The notes under the pieces: model-generated
Told to the model about the DNA's origin: nothing
The model's input: the letters and a program-made list of their open reading frames with translations, nothing else
Database searches by the model: none
Part shown: piece by piece, positions 1 through 11,541 of the stretch
Layout: each line of letters opens with the position of its first letter
Position numbering within the stretch: the first letter of the stretch is position 1
From: Glutamicibacter protophormiae
GTDB taxonomy: Bacteria; Actinomycetota; Actinomycetes; Actinomycetales; Micrococcaceae
Assembly: GCF_014647495.1 (NCBI RefSeq)
Contig: NZ_BMPH01000006.1
Span: forward strand, 62,001-126,000
DNA length: 64,000 nucleotides
Reading direction: 5' to 3'
Program-made: the position numbers and the translations under genes

Positions 1-1462
<1,462 letters not shown>

Positions 1463-1467
1463 AGCGA

Positions 1468-2397
1468 TTACTCTCCTTCCCCTTCGTGCTTCACGATCAC
1501 GCTGTTCACGGTATCCGGACTGCGGTCGTATTCTTCACCAATGTGTCCATCTTCCAGCTTGGCCATCTGAGCCTTGAACTCTGCCTCGCTGACAACCTTC
1601 AAGTTGAAGAGCATTTCCGAGTGGTACTCGCCGCAAAGCTCGGCGCACTTACCATCGAAGGTACCTTCGACCTGTGGGGTCAGGTAGATGTGATTGGTCT
1701 TACCTGGGATCATGTCCAGCTTCTGAAGGAAGGCCGGAACCCAGAACGAGTGGATGACATCGCGGCTGTTGAGCTGGAACTCTACCGACTTGCCTACTGG
1801 CAGGTACAGGGTTGGCAGAGTTTCCTGAATGCCCTCGGAGCCATCGTCGTTCAGGTGAGCCTGAATGCCGGCGTAGTGCTTCTCCTGATCACCATCGAAG
1901 GTGTAGTTGAAGTCCCAAGCCCACTGCTTGGCGCGAACGTCGACGACGATCTCCGAGTCAACAGGCTTGTTGATGCTGTTAACCAGGTTGTTGTTGAAGC
2001 TAAAGAAGACCAGAACAAGGACCAATGGAATGGCCGTGTAGAAGATCTCCAATGGCAGGTTGTAGCTCAGCTGACGTGGGTAGCCAGTATCGTTCTTGCG
2101 GCGACGGTAGGCGATGATGCACCACAGCATCAAGCCCCAGGTCAAAACACCGATGACAACCACGGCAATCCACGAGTTAACCCAGAAGTCCTGGATAGCT
2201 GCGGTGTGGTTGGTGGTGTCGCGGTCCACGTTCGGAAGCCAACCGCGTTGAACTTCCGCTGAACATCCCGTCAACAGCAATGCGCTGGTGCCGACCAAGG
2301 CTAATACTTTGGCCTTGGCTTTACCGCGACTGCCGGTTCGGTCTTGCGAACTCACAGACGGCCCTTCCTCTTTGTTGGTGCAGAATGTGGTCTTCAT
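1468..2397 (-). CDS. ctaC: Cytochrome c oxidase subunit II (lipoprotein type)
   Basis: Subunit II carries the Cu_A centre that receives electrons for the oxidase. The 309-residue protein has a lipoprotein signal with lipobox LTGC near residue 45, two transmembrane helices (about 70-95 and 115-140) and a periplasm-side cupredoxin domain ending in the Cu_A ligand motif [12 protein letters not shown] near residue 255. The ATG at 2397 is chosen because GAGGTGA lies 4 nt upstream. That Shine-Dalgarno sequence and the ATG both lie in an inverted repeat (see the hairpin at 2392-2444). First gene of ctaC-ctaD; separated from the upstream ErpA-like gene by a strong terminator, so it has its own promoter. 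Confidence 0.97.
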   Translation of the reverse strand: MKTTFCTNKEEGPSVSSQDRTGSRGKAKAKVLALVGTSALLLTGCSAEVQRGWLPNVDRDTTNHTAAIQDFWVNSWIAVVVIGVLTWGLMLWCIIAYRRRKNDTGYPRQLSYNLPLEIFYTAIPLVLVLVFFSFNNNLVNSINKPVDSEIVVDVRAKQWAWDFNYTFDGDQEKHYAGIQAHLNDDGSEGIQETLPTLYLPVGKSVEFQLNSRDVIHSFWVPAFLQKLDMIPGKTNHIYLTPQVEGTFDGKCAELCGEYHSEMLFNLKVVSEAEFKAQMAKLEDGHIGEEYDRSPDTVNSVIVKHEGEGE

Positions 2398-2444
2398 AAG
2401 TCACCTCGCGAATTACTGCTTGCACGGTGAGGTGGCTTATGAAG
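2392..2444 (-). promoter_or_regulatory. Hairpin that masks the ctaC ribosome binding site and start codon
   Basis: On the transcribed strand the arm at 2444-2429 pairs with the arm at 2407-2392. Fifteen of 16 positions match, the exception being one C/A mismatch, around a 21-nt loop. The 3' arm contains GAGGTGA and the ATG of ctaC; the 5' arm contains CCACCTC, an anti-Shine-Dalgarno-like string. A possible -10 (TATGTT, 2448-2453) would start transcription at about the first base of the hairpin. What is seen is the repeat and its overlap with the start codon; a role in translational control is inferred. Confidence 0.6.
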
Positions 2445-2504
2445 CGAAACATAGTTTTACTACTTAACGTAGAGCTTACCCTCTCGGCACCCAGAATACC
2501 GAAA

Positions 2505-2554
2505 AACGCCGCTGTTCAAACGAGAAATTTCTTCAACGTTTGAACAGCGGCGTT
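2505..2554 (-). terminator. Rho-independent terminator after the ErpA-like gene
   Basis: A perfect 18-bp inverted repeat (2505-2522 with 2537-2554) with a 14-nt loop follows the ErpA-like stop codon. It is followed on the transcribed strand by GTTTTTC, giving a U-run. It isolates the ErpA-like gene from ctaC. Confidence 0.9.
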
Positions 2555-2567
2555 AGTTCCCTAGGGC

Positions 2568-2942
2568 CTAGTGGAAGGAATCTCCACAGGCGCAGGAACC
2601 GGAGGCTGCTGGGTTGTCGATGGTGAAGCCCTGCTTGGAAATGGTGTCCTCGAAATCGATGGAGGCGCCGGCAAGGTAGGGAACACTCATCTTGTCGACG
2701 ATAACTTCCACGCCGTCGAAGTCGCGCACTGCGTCTCCGTCGAGCATGCGCTCATCGAAGTAGAGCTGGTAGATGAGGCCGGAGCAACCGCCCGGCTGCA
2801 CTGCAATGCGCAGGCGCAGGTCATCGCGGCCTTCCTGCTCCAGAAGCGAGCGAACCTTGGCTGCTGCGACATCTGAAATATTGACGTCGTGAGTTGGGAC
2901 CTCGGTTGGATCACCCTTGGTCTGGTCTACGGCTGCAGTCAT
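2568..2942 (-). CDS. erpA: Iron-sulfur cluster insertion protein, HesB/IscA/ErpA family
   Basis: A-type Fe-S carrier that delivers clusters to apoproteins in the cytoplasm. The 124-residue protein has the three conserved cysteines of the family: Cys53 in GGCSG and Cys117/Cys119 in SCACGDSF near the C-terminus. The start at 2942 is preferred because GGAGG lies 5 nt upstream; an ATG directly before it (2945) is too close to that site. The position next to ctaC is typical of actinobacteria and fits maturation of respiratory enzymes. The symbol is by family resemblance; the exact client proteins are unknown. Confidence 0.92.
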   Translation of the reverse strand: MTAAVDQTKGDPTEVPTHDVNISDVAAAKVRSLLEQEGRDDLRLRIAVQPGGCSGLIYQLYFDERMLDGDAVRDFDGVEVIVDKMSVPYLAGASIDFEDTISKQGFTIDNPAASGSCACGDSFH

Positions 2943-3076
2943 CATTTCCTCCCGAACTGCTTGGTTAGGCACCAAGTTTCATCGTTGTGACGAGCACTTG
3001 GGGCCTTTGTTCTTAGTTCTATCGTACGACGGGGACCCGAATAATGCTTCCCCTTGAACTGCGTCTATGACGCGGC

Positions 3077-4486
3077 TCATAGGCCTTCGGCGTTGATCCG
3101 GGCCAGAAGCAGCGCTTCCGCTTCAATCGCATGCTGGAAATCTCCCAAGTGCAGGGACTCGTTCGCCGAATGGGCTCGCGAGTCAGGATCCTCCACGCCG
3201 GTCACCAAGATCTGCGCTTCCGGGAAAATTTCCGAAAGGTCGGCGATGAACGGAATGGAGCCGCCTAGCCCCATGTGGACCGGTACAACTCCCCAGGCTT
3301 GTTCCAGCGCCCAGGATGCGGTGTCGTTGGCTGAGGCGGCCAGGTCTGCCAGGTAGGCATTGCCGGCTTCCACTGCCTTGAACTGTACTTCCGCTCCCCT
3401 GAGGTCGACGTTCTTGACGTGTTCCTCGAAGGCTTCCAGGGCCTTGGCTGGATCTTGCCCCGGCGCCAACCTCATCGAAACCTTGAATCGAGCCTGCGGA
3501 ATCAGGGTGTTCGAGGAATGGTCGACGCTCGGCATATCCATTCCAATGACACTGAGGGCTGGTTTATTCCACAGCCGATCGGTGATCTTGCCGGTGCCGG
3601 CAAGCGAGTAGGCATCAAGCGCGCCGGAATCGCGGCGGAATTCAGCTTCATCGAAGTCGACATCCGCGGAGTCATTGGACACAAGACCGGCGATTGCCAC
3701 CGAGCCGTCCTCGTCGTGGAAGGTGGAGATGAGTTTTGCGGCGAGAATCGGCGCGTCGAGGATCGGCCCTCCGAACATTCCGGAGTGCACGGCGTGCCGA
3801 AGCGAACGCACGGTGATCTCTGCGGCGCACATACCACGAAGGGAGCTTGTCAGCGCCGGGGTGCCTACCGCCCAGTTGCTGGAGTCGGCGACGATGATGA
3901 CGTCTGCCGCAAGTTTGTCCTGGTGTGCTTCGAGGAAGTTGCGGAAGGACGGCGAACCGGCTTCCTCTTCGCCTTCGAAGAAGTAGGTGACGCCGACGCC
4001 GAAGTCCGCCACCGAGTCCAGCACCGCACGCAATGCGGCGATGTGCACCATGATGCCGGCCTTGTCGTCTGCGGCTCCTCGCCCGTAAAGCCTGTCCCCT
4101 ACGCGGGTTGCCTCGAAGACCGGGGTGTTCCAGTCCGCTTCATCGCCTGGGGGCTGAACGTCATGGTGGGCGTAGAGCAGCACGGTTGGCTTGCCGGGGG
4201 CCGCAGGGCGGCGGGCGACAACTGCTGGAGCACCCATGATTCCCGCGTCAGTGGGTTCGCGCAGGATCTCCACGCTGGGCATGCCGGCGCCTCTGGCCAA
4301 GGCCGCCACGGCTTCTGCGGATTTCTCCAGGTTTGCCGGGTCGAAAGATTCCCACGCGATGCTGGGGATGGCGACCAGCGAGCTCAGCTCTTCGAGGATC
4401 TGCTCGAAGTTCAACTGGATGTGGTTCTTGAGGCTAGCTACATCCACACCGTGTGCGGAGGCCTCAGGCATTGAATTTGATGACAT
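3077..4486 (-). CDS. M20 family dipeptidase/peptidase
   Basis: Zinc metallopeptidase of the M20 (carboxypeptidase/dipeptidase) clan, predicted cytoplasmic, 469 residues. Visible motifs: YAHHDVQPPG at about 105-114 (metal His and catalytic Asp), GRGAADDKAG at 136-144 (bridging Asp) and FEGEEEAGSP at 170-179 (general-base Glu and metal Glu). A lid/dimerisation domain follows and a GLGGSIPF segment near residue 405 precedes the last ligand region. Full length. Divergent from the DUF3043 gene with 69 nt between starts. The ATG is 6 nt from a TAGGCT hexamer, so the mRNA is probably leaderless. The substrate cannot be read from the sequence. Confidence 0.92.
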   Translation of the reverse strand: MSSNSMPEASAHGVDVASLKNHIQLNFEQILEELSSLVAIPSIAWESFDPANLEKSAEAVAALARGAGMPSVEILREPTDAGIMGAPAVVARRPAAPGKPTVLLYAHHDVQPPGDEADWNTPVFEATRVGDRLYGRGAADDKAGIMVHIAALRAVLDSVADFGVGVTYFFEGEEEAGSPSFRNFLEAHQDKLAADVIIVADSSNWAVGTPALTSSLRGMCAAEITVRSLRHAVHSGMFGGPILDAPILAAKLISTFHDEDGSVAIAGLVSNDSADVDFDEAEFRRDSGALDAYSLAGTGKITDRLWNKPALSVIGMDMPSVDHSSNTLIPQARFKVSMRLAPGQDPAKALEAFEEHVKNVDLRGAEVQFKAVEAGNAYLADLAASANDTASWALEQAWGVVPVHMGLGGSIPFIADLSEIFPEAQILVTGVEDPDSRAHSANESLHLGDFQHAIEAEALLLARINAEGL

Positions 4487-4492
4487 GGTTTC

Positions 4493-4498
4493 AGCCTA
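4493..4498 (-). promoter_or_regulatory. -10 hexamer of a leaderless promoter (M20 peptidase)
   Basis: TAGGCT on the minus strand, exactly 6 nt before the ATG at 4486. No convincing -35 or ribosome binding site is seen. Confidence 0.6.
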
Positions 4499-4543
4499 GC
4501 AATTCTTGTGGTTGTGAATGTCACCTGATGATTCAATCCCCGC

Positions 4544-4549
4544 TAGGAT
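4544..4549 (+). promoter_or_regulatory. -10 hexamer of a leaderless promoter (DUF3043 gene)
   Basis: TAGGAT lies exactly 6 nt before the GTG at 4556, back to back with the leaderless promoter of the M20 peptidase. Confidence 0.6.
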
Positions 4550-4555
4550 AGAGGG

Positions 4556-5149
4556 GTGTTTGGACGTAAGAAGGATGAATCTCAATCCCAAGTAAATGTG
4601 GAGCCTGTTGACCAGGCTTCTGAATCGACCGACGGTCGTAAGGCTGGACCGACGCCCAAGCGCAGCGCGCAGCAGGCCAATCGCCAGCGTCCGTTGGTCC
4701 CGACCGATCGCAAGGCCGCAAAGGAGGCCGAACGCCAGCAGCGTATCGAGTCCCAGAACCGCCTGCGTATCGCCAACGAAACCGGTGATGAACGCTACTT
4801 GATGGCTCGCGATAAGGGGCCGCAGAAGCGCTATGCGCGAAACTTCATTGACTCCCGCTGGATGGTGGGCGAATTCATGATGTTCTTCATCCTCGCTTTC
4901 CTTGTTGTTTCGCTGACTTTCAGCGGCAACCTGGCCGTGCAGATGTACGTCCAGGTTGCGCTGTGGGTCCTGATTGCCGTGATCATTATCGAGGCAATTG
5001 TCACGACCTCGATCTTGAAGCGTCGCCTTGTCTCCAAGTTCGGCTCGCTGGATCGCGGCGTTCGCATGTACGCGACCATGCGAGGCATGCAGTTCCGCAA
5101 GCTGCGCCTGCCCAAGCCGCAGGTCAAGCGTGGAGCATCGATCGACTAG
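4556..5149 (+). CDS. DUF3043 family membrane protein
   Basis: Conserved actinobacterial protein of unknown function, 197 residues with a GTG start. The first 100 residues are hydrophilic and rich in Lys, Arg and Gln. Two hydrophobic helices follow (about 105-122 and 127-147), then a basic tail (SILKRRLVSKFG and LPKPQVKRG). The charge pattern suggests both ends are cytoplasmic. Its place beside the ctaC/erpA block is shared with other actinobacteria. A perfect terminator hairpin follows. Identification as DUF3043 rests on recognising the sequence; no role is claimed. Confidence 0.85.
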   Translation: MFGRKKDESQSQVNVEPVDQASESTDGRKAGPTPKRSAQQANRQRPLVPTDRKAAKEAERQQRIESQNRLRIANETGDERYLMARDKGPQKRYARNFIDSRWMVGEFMMFFILAFLVVSLTFSGNLAVQMYVQVALWVLIAVIIIEAIVTTSILKRRLVSKFGSLDRGVRMYATMRGMQFRKLRLPKPQVKRGASID

Positions 5150-5166
5150 TCGATCTGGACAACTTC

Positions 5167-5201
5167 AAAGGGCGGATTCCGATTGGAATCCGCCCTTTCT
5201 C
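5167..5201 (+). terminator. Terminator after the DUF3043 gene
   Basis: Perfect 14-bp inverted repeat (AAAGGGCGGATTCC, 5167-5180, with 5185-5198) and a 4-nt loop, ending in CCCTTTCTCTT. Confidence 0.9.
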
Positions 5202-5638
5202 TTATCCGAAAGCAAGCGCCGACGAAGGATTCGGACTACGCCGGCGGCTCTCGACGAAGGGACCGAAACTCCCCTTCCACCACCTTTAAAGTTTGTTCCC
5301 CATTGCATAGAACGACGGACGGCAAGCCCTCGCACAAAGGCAGGGGCTTGAAGAGGGCGGAGAGATCGTGGTTAAAACCACGCGCAGGCGTGGGCTGAAA
5401 CCTCTGTTGGAGCCGCGGGACGGTTCGCGCGAGTATTCCTGCACGGGCGGCGCACCCTTGTAATCGCCGATACAAGGTTCTTTGCCCCCGTCTCGCACAT
5501 GAATCCCGGACAAGTTGTGCATCTTGTGAGTGGCGGAACAAGGAATTTCCTGAAGCGGCTACTCCCCCAAACCCGGGTCTCTTCGCGGTCAGGTGGCCGT
5601 GGGAGATGCCGTGGATCTTAGCCTGCACCGATTAAGAC
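5202..5638. other. Non-coding stretch of about 440 nt between convergent genes
   Basis: No reading frame here has the codon bias of the neighbouring genes and I recognise no rRNA, tRNA, tmRNA or RNase P motif. It holds a perfect 16-nt palindrome (CGTGGTTAAAACCACG, 5367-5382) and several smaller inverted segments. It lies between the terminators of the DUF3043 gene and pyrD, so nothing upstream obviously reads into it. A long non-specific open frame on the minus strand has a low-complexity, unconvincing product. Confidence 0.5.
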
Positions 5639-5676
5639 AATGGAGCTCCGAACCGTTGCCGGTCCGAAGCTCCATT
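5639..5676 (-). terminator. Terminator after pyrD
   Basis: Inverted repeat 5639-5654 with 5661-5676. Two of its 16 positions differ, but both can form G-U pairs in RNA. The tract after it is only mildly T-rich. Confidence 0.65.
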
Positions 5677-5698
5677 ATTCTGGCTGACGGGGTCTTGG

Positions 5699-6763
5699 CT
5701 AGAGCATGCGCTCCAACTCGCGATTGATCGAGCGCGCCCAGAACGGTCCCTCGTAAAGGAATGCCGTATAACCCTGCACTAGGTCTGCACCTGCGTCCAA
5801 GCGGGCCTTCACGTCTTTCGCATCGGTCACACCGCCAACGGCGATGATTGCCATCTCGGCAGGAACCAGGGCTCGCAGCTGGCGGAGGACTTGCATCGAA
5901 CGCTCTTTCAGCGGGGCTCCGGACAGGCCACCTGCACCGATCTGCTCGACCTTCGCCGCAGGACTCTTCAGCCCCTCGCGCCCGATGGTGGTATTGGTGG
6001 CGATGATGCCGTCGAGTTCCAGTTCGGTGGCGAGCTTCGCGACGTCGTCGATGTCCTCGTCGCTCAGATCCGGAGCGATCTTGACGAGCAACGGGACGTG
6101 GCGTCCGGCAACGTGGTCCGCTAGTTCTCCGACTTCGGTCAACAGGGGCCGCAGCGTTTCGACGCTCTGCAGCAGCCGCAGTCCCGGAGTGTTCGGGCTG
6201 GACACGTTGACGACCAGGTAGTCGGCATGAATGGCTAGCTGGCGGGTTGAAACGAGGTAATCGCCCACCGCGTCACCAAGCTCGACGACCTTGGTCTTGC
6301 CAATGTTGACGCCGACCACGGGTCGGTTTTCCGCGTAGTCCGCCTTCAACTGCTGGCGTGCCTGCGCCACGCGCGCGGCAACGACTTCGGCGCCTTCGTT
6401 GTTGAATCCCATGCGGTTGATGACCGCACGGTCCTCAACCAGTCGGAACAAACGCGGCTGCGGGTTGCCGGGCTGGGCCTGTCCTGTCACGGTACCGATT
6501 TCGACGTGGCCGAAACCGATGTCGCTCAAGGCCATGATGCCGGTGGCACCCTTGTCGAAACCTGCGGCCAGGCCGAATGGGGAGGGGAAATCGATGCCCA
6601 TGACGGTGCGCTTCAGCTTGGGGGCCGGGGCGAAGAACTTGCGGGCTGCCTTGGTCAAGCCAACGCGCTGGGCGATCTTGATCGCGTCAAAAGCGAAGTG
6701 ATGGGCCTTTTCAGGATCCATCTTGGTGAAAACATGCTTGAAGACCAAAGGATAAATGCGCAT
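5699..6763 (-). CDS. pyrD: Dihydroorotate dehydrogenase (quinone), class 2
   Basis: Membrane-associated flavoenzyme that oxidises dihydroorotate to orotate with quinone as acceptor, the fourth step of UMP synthesis. 354 residues from the ATG at 6763. The N-terminal amphipathic segment (FKHVFTKMDPEKAHHFAF) is the quinone and membrane-binding extension of class 2. FMN-site motifs GLAAGFDKGA, NRMGFNN and VNVSSPNTPGLR are present; the second Ser of VNVSSPN is the class 2 catalytic base. The open frame continues upstream but overlaps the divergent hydrolase promoter, so the internal ATG is preferred. It stands alone, 45 kb from the other pyr genes. Confidence 0.95.
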   Translation of the reverse strand: MRIYPLVFKHVFTKMDPEKAHHFAFDAIKIAQRVGLTKAARKFFAPAPKLKRTVMGIDFPSPFGLAAGFDKGATGIMALSDIGFGHVEIGTVTGQAQPGNPQPRLFRLVEDRAVINRMGFNNEGAEVVAARVAQARQQLKADYAENRPVVGVNIGKTKVVELGDAVGDYLVSTRQLAIHADYLVVNVSSPNTPGLRLLQSVETLRPLLTEVGELADHVAGRHVPLLVKIAPDLSDEDIDDVAKLATELELDGIIATNTTIGREGLKSPAAKVEQIGAGGLSGAPLKERSMQVLRQLRALVPAEMAIIAVGGVTDAKDVKARLDAGADLVQGYTAFLYEGPFWARSINRELERML

Positions 6764-6811
6764 GGTTCCAATCTTCCCGTGAAATGGGGTCTGTAGACAA
6801 CTTGAGGTCGG

Positions 6812-6817
6812 TAAGCT
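6812..6817 (+). promoter_or_regulatory. -10 hexamer of a leaderless promoter (alpha/beta hydrolase)
   Basis: TAAGCT is exactly 6 nt before the ATG at 6824. No ribosome binding site lies between. Confidence 0.6.
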
Positions 6818-6823
6818 GATTTC

Positions 6824-7855
6824 ATGACGGTCGCAGAACTTCTTCCCACGGTGAGATGGCCCGAATTCATGCCCTCCACACCGCGGGGTGTCTGGGCGCC
6901 CGATCCGCTGGGTCCGGGCTACGAGTACCAGACCCTTGACTTCGGAGCCGATGCCGAGGGGCCGCTGCTGGCGACGCTCGTGCGCTACTCGCCCCCGGGC
7001 TGGTTCAGAAAACTCGGCCGCCGGGCCAAGGGGGTGGTGCTGTCGGTCCATGGCTGGAGCGACTACTTCTACAACCGCGAGCTGGCCGAGTTCTGGTACC
7101 ACCGGGGCTACCACTTCTACGCCTTGGACCTGCGCCACCATGGGCGCAGCCTTCGCAGGGAGCACGAGCTTCCCGGGTACATATCGAACCTGGAAGACCT
7201 CGACCTGGAGCTGAACGCGAGCCTTGGCCTTCTTCGCCGCGAGCACCCGCAGCTGCCGATCGTGGCACAGGGGCACTCCATGGGCGGGCTGGTGCTGAGC
7301 CTGTGGATTTCACGCACGTCGCCGAATGTCAAGGGACTGGTGCTCAATGCCCCGTGGCTGGAGTTCCAGGGCACGGCATTCCTGCGCGTGCCGATCAACG
7401 GGCTGATGGAAGCAATGTCGCGCAGCAACCCGCGGCGCAAGGTGCTGGCCAACCAGTTCGACCACTACTGGCAGTCGCTCAGCGACCAGGCCAGCGGCCA
7501 GTGGGATATCCATCCCGTGTGGCGCCCGACGCTGGCCTTCCCCACCACCGCGGGCTGGCTGCACACCATCCTGGAAGGCCACGCCCGGGTGGCCCGGGGA
7601 TTGGAGCTGAGCCTGCCGGTCTTGGTGATGACATCGAAGTCCTCGCACTTCAGCACCGCATATTCCGAGCAGATGCAGTACACCGATTCGGTCATCGACG
7701 TCACCCAGACGCGCCTGCGCGCGCTGAAGCTCGGCAGCTTCGTGACCCTTTCGGAGGTCGAGGGGGCCATGCACGATGTCTTCACCTCGGCGGAACCCGC
7801 CCGCGCCACCGCGTTCAGGGATCTGAACCTGTGGCTGAAGATGCTGGACGGTTAA
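6824..7855 (+). CDS. Alpha/beta hydrolase, monoacylglycerol lipase/lysophospholipase-like
   Basis: Serine hydrolase of the S33/lysophospholipase type, 343 residues, no signal peptide seen. Visible: oxyanion segment [11 protein letters not shown] at about 72-82, DLRHHGRS at 102-109, and the nucleophile elbow GHSMGG with Ser152. A late Glu/His pair ([11 protein letters not shown]) supplies the catalytic His. The substrate is unknown. Divergent from pyrD with 60 nt between starts. Its stop codon overlaps the stop of uppS on the other strand within the palindrome TTAA at 7852-7855. Confidence 0.88.
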   Translation: MTVAELLPTVRWPEFMPSTPRGVWAPDPLGPGYEYQTLDFGADAEGPLLATLVRYSPPGWFRKLGRRAKGVVLSVHGWSDYFYNRELAEFWYHRGYHFYALDLRHHGRSLRREHELPGYISNLEDLDLELNASLGLLRREHPQLPIVAQGHSMGGLVLSLWISRTSPNVKGLVLNAPWLEFQGTAFLRVPINGLMEAMSRSNPRRKVLANQFDHYWQSLSDQASGQWDIHPVWRPTLAFPTTAGWLHTILEGHARVARGLELSLPVLVMTSKSSHFSTAYSEQMQYTDSVIDVTQTRLRALKLGSFVTLSEVEGAMHDVFTSAEPARATAFRDLNLWLKMLDG

Positions 7856-8658
7856 GCGCCGGGCTTGTCGATCGCCCCGCCGTAGCGCCGGTCGCGCTGG
7901 GCGTATTCCTCCACCGCGGTGAACAGGGTGCGGCGGTCGACGTCGGGCCACAGCTGGTCAAGGAACACCATTTCGGCGTAGGCCGACTGCCACAGCAGGA
8001 AGTTGCTGGTGCGCTGCTCGCCGCTGGTGCGCAGGAACAGGTCGACATCCGGCAATTCCGGGGCGTGCAGGTACTTGCCGATGGTCTTCTCCCCGACCGA
8101 GGAGGCCCGCAGCTTGCCCGCGGCGACATCCCGGGCAATTGCCGCCATGGCATCGCCCAGCTCGGCCCGTCCCCCGTAGTTCACGCACATGGTCAGCTGG
8201 CAGCCGGTGTTCTCGCGGGTCAGCTCCTCGGCCTCACGCAGCTCGTTGATGACCGACTTCCACAGCTTCGGCTCGCGGCCGGACCAGCGGATGCGCACGC
8301 CCCAGGAGTTCAGGGTGTCGCGCTGGCGACGCAGCACGTCGCGGGAGAAACCCATGAGGAAGCGGACCTCCTCGGGGCTGCGCTTCCAGTTCTCGGTGGA
8401 GAACGCGTAGACGGAGACGTACTTGATGCCCATTTCCACGGCGCCGGCCATGACATCCAGCAGCGCCGCCTCGCCGGCCCGGTGCCCCTCGGTGCGCGGC
8501 AGGCCGCGCTGGTTGGCCCAGCGGCCGTTGCCGTCCATCACGATGGCGACGTGCTCCGGGATGAGCTCCTTCGGGATCTGCGGCATGACCGGGTTCTGCG
8601 GGTGCGCGAACGGTGCGACAGGACCGCGGCGGCCGTTGATCTTGGGCAGCTTCTTCAT
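7852..8658 (-). CDS. uppS: Isoprenyl (polyprenyl) diphosphate synthase, UppS family
   Basis: Cis-prenyltransferase that builds the C50/C55 lipid carrier used for peptidoglycan and other cell-wall polymers. 268 residues. The MDGNGRWA motif (Asp42) binds the diphosphate and Mg. YAFSTENW, the [17 protein letters not shown] segment and the late AYAEMVF motif are all present. The ATG at 8658 overlaps the recO stop (ATGA), so the two genes are translationally coupled. The enzyme's chain length, decaprenyl or undecaprenyl, cannot be read from the sequence. Confidence 0.95.
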   Translation of the reverse strand: MKKLPKINGRRGPVAPFAHPQNPVMPQIPKELIPEHVAIVMDGNGRWANQRGLPRTEGHRAGEAALLDVMAGAVEMGIKYVSVYAFSTENWKRSPEEVRFLMGFSRDVLRRQRDTLNSWGVRIRWSGREPKLWKSVINELREAEELTRENTGCQLTMCVNYGGRAELGDAMAAIARDVAAGKLRASSVGEKTIGKYLHAPELPDVDLFLRTSGEQRTSNFLLWQSAYAEMVFLDQLWPDVDRRTLFTAVEEYAQRDRRYGGAIDKPGA

Positions 8659-9404
8659 GATCTCTCCACATGGCGTAGGGACTTGACGGCACGCTCCAGG
8701 TGCCATTGCAGGTAATTGGCGACGATCTCCGCCGCCTGCTTGCGGGCGCGCGGCCCGGCCAGGGCGACGGCATCCCAGTCCCCCTCCAGCAGCGCCTGCA
8801 GGTACTGGATGGTGACCGGGTGCGGGGAGAGCGAACCGGAGGGCCGGCAGTCGGCGCACACCACGCCGCCCAGCTGCACGTGCAGCGCTTCATGGGGGCC
8901 GGGCTTGCCGCAGCGCACGCAGCTGGTGAAGGACGGGGCCCAGCCTGCGATGGACAGGGCGCGCAGGATGTAGGAGTCCAGCACGGCCCCGGGCTCGACC
9001 GCGAGCTTGGAGAGCAGCGCGAGGGCTCCGTGCAGCAAACGGTACTGTCGCAGGGTCGAGTCGCTGTCGGCTTCCAGCAGCTTCTCCGCGATTTCCACCA
9101 TGGCGTTGGCCACGGTGTAGCTCGGGTAGTCGGCCACCAGCAGCTGGCCGTAGGCATGGCGCAGCTGGGCCTGGGAGACGATGTCCAGGTTGCGTCCCAT
9201 CACCAGCTGGGCCTCGACCTCCATGAATGGTTCGAGGGTCGCCCCGAGCCGCGAGGTGGTGCGGCGCACGCCCTTGGCCACGGCGCGCACGATCCCGTTG
9301 GGGGTGAGCAGCGTGATGATGCGGTCGGCCTCCCCCAGCTTGTGGGTACGCAGAACGATGCCGCGGGTGCGGTAGCTCTTGGAGGCGAAACCTGATCTGG
9401 ACAC
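8655..9404 (-). CDS. recO: DNA repair protein RecO
   Basis: Mediator that helps RecA replace single-strand binding protein at gaps and anneals DNA. 249 residues: an N-terminal OB fold ([20 protein letters not shown]), a helical domain, and a four-Cys zinc site (CVRCGKPGP near 165, then CADC). GTG start at 9404. First gene of recO-uppS; separated from leuA by a hairpin terminator. In other actinobacteria it follows era; here leuA, the FAD monooxygenase and the era operon end lie between. Confidence 0.93.
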   Translation of the reverse strand: MSRSGFASKSYRTRGIVLRTHKLGEADRIITLLTPNGIVRAVAKGVRRTTSRLGATLEPFMEVEAQLVMGRNLDIVSQAQLRHAYGQLLVADYPSYTVANAMVEIAEKLLEADSDSTLRQYRLLHGALALLSKLAVEPGAVLDSYILRALSIAGWAPSFTSCVRCGKPGPHEALHVQLGGVVCADCRPSGSLSPHPVTIQYLQALLEGDWDAVALAGPRARKQAAEIVANYLQWHLERAVKSLRHVERS

Positions 9405-9442
9405 GTGCTCAATTCTCCCACCTGGGCACCGACAGAATGCAC

Positions 9443-9480
9443 AACGCCACGGCCAGCGAGGAGATGCTGGCCGTGGCGTT
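9443..9480 (-). terminator. Terminator after leuA
   Basis: Perfect 15-bp inverted repeat (9443-9457 with 9466-9480) just after the leuA stop and before recO, with an 8-nt loop. The U-run is weak. Confidence 0.75.
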
Positions 9481-9507
9481 GGCGACGTGCGTTGGCGCTG
9501 GCGGCGG

Positions 9508-11304
<1,797 letters not shown>

Positions 11305-11341
11305 GAGCTTACTCCGCAACGAGGGGTCGGCCGAGGGACCA

Positions 11342-11398
11342 CTAGCGGTCCGTTGGATCCTCGCAGCGGCTAAGTAGTAGTAGAAGCTCGAAATGCAC
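11342..11398 (-). CDS. leuL: leuA leader peptide with five consecutive leucine codons
   Basis: An 18-codon frame from GTG 11398 to TAG 11342 encoding (M)HFELLLLLSRCEDPTDR. The five Leu codons are CTT CTA CTA CTA CTT. CTA is rarely used in genes this rich in GC. The frame starts 6 nt after a TATGCT hexamer and 92 nt separate its stop from leuA. Leader peptides of this type are known upstream of leuA in actinobacteria, where ribosome stalling on Leu codons controls expression. Two inverted segments follow (GGACC with GGTCC at 11352-11337, and CGAGG with CCTCG around it). Confidence 0.8.
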   Translation of the reverse strand: MHFELLLLLSRCEDPTDR

Positions 11399-11404
11399 GT
11401 GTTG

Positions 11405-11410
11405 AGCATA
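11405..11410 (-). promoter_or_regulatory. -10 hexamer of the leuA leader transcript
   Basis: TATGCT, exactly 6 nt before the leader peptide GTG, which predicts a leaderless leader peptide. Confidence 0.65.
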
Positions 11411-11541
11411 ACACCGGCCCTCGGCGGGTGCTGAAACTGTTGCGCCTTTGTGTCACATTGTGGACAGGGCGGATGCTGGACACGGACGCAGCGGCGGGCG
11501 AAGAATGGGAATATCGTCGCGTCGGGGAAATCAGGTGCAGC

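Noticed and set aside
5236-5628. Minus-strand frame of about 130 codons in the 5.2-5.6 kb gap
   Set aside because: No GC3 bias, no ribosome binding site and a composition unlike any protein family I recognise.
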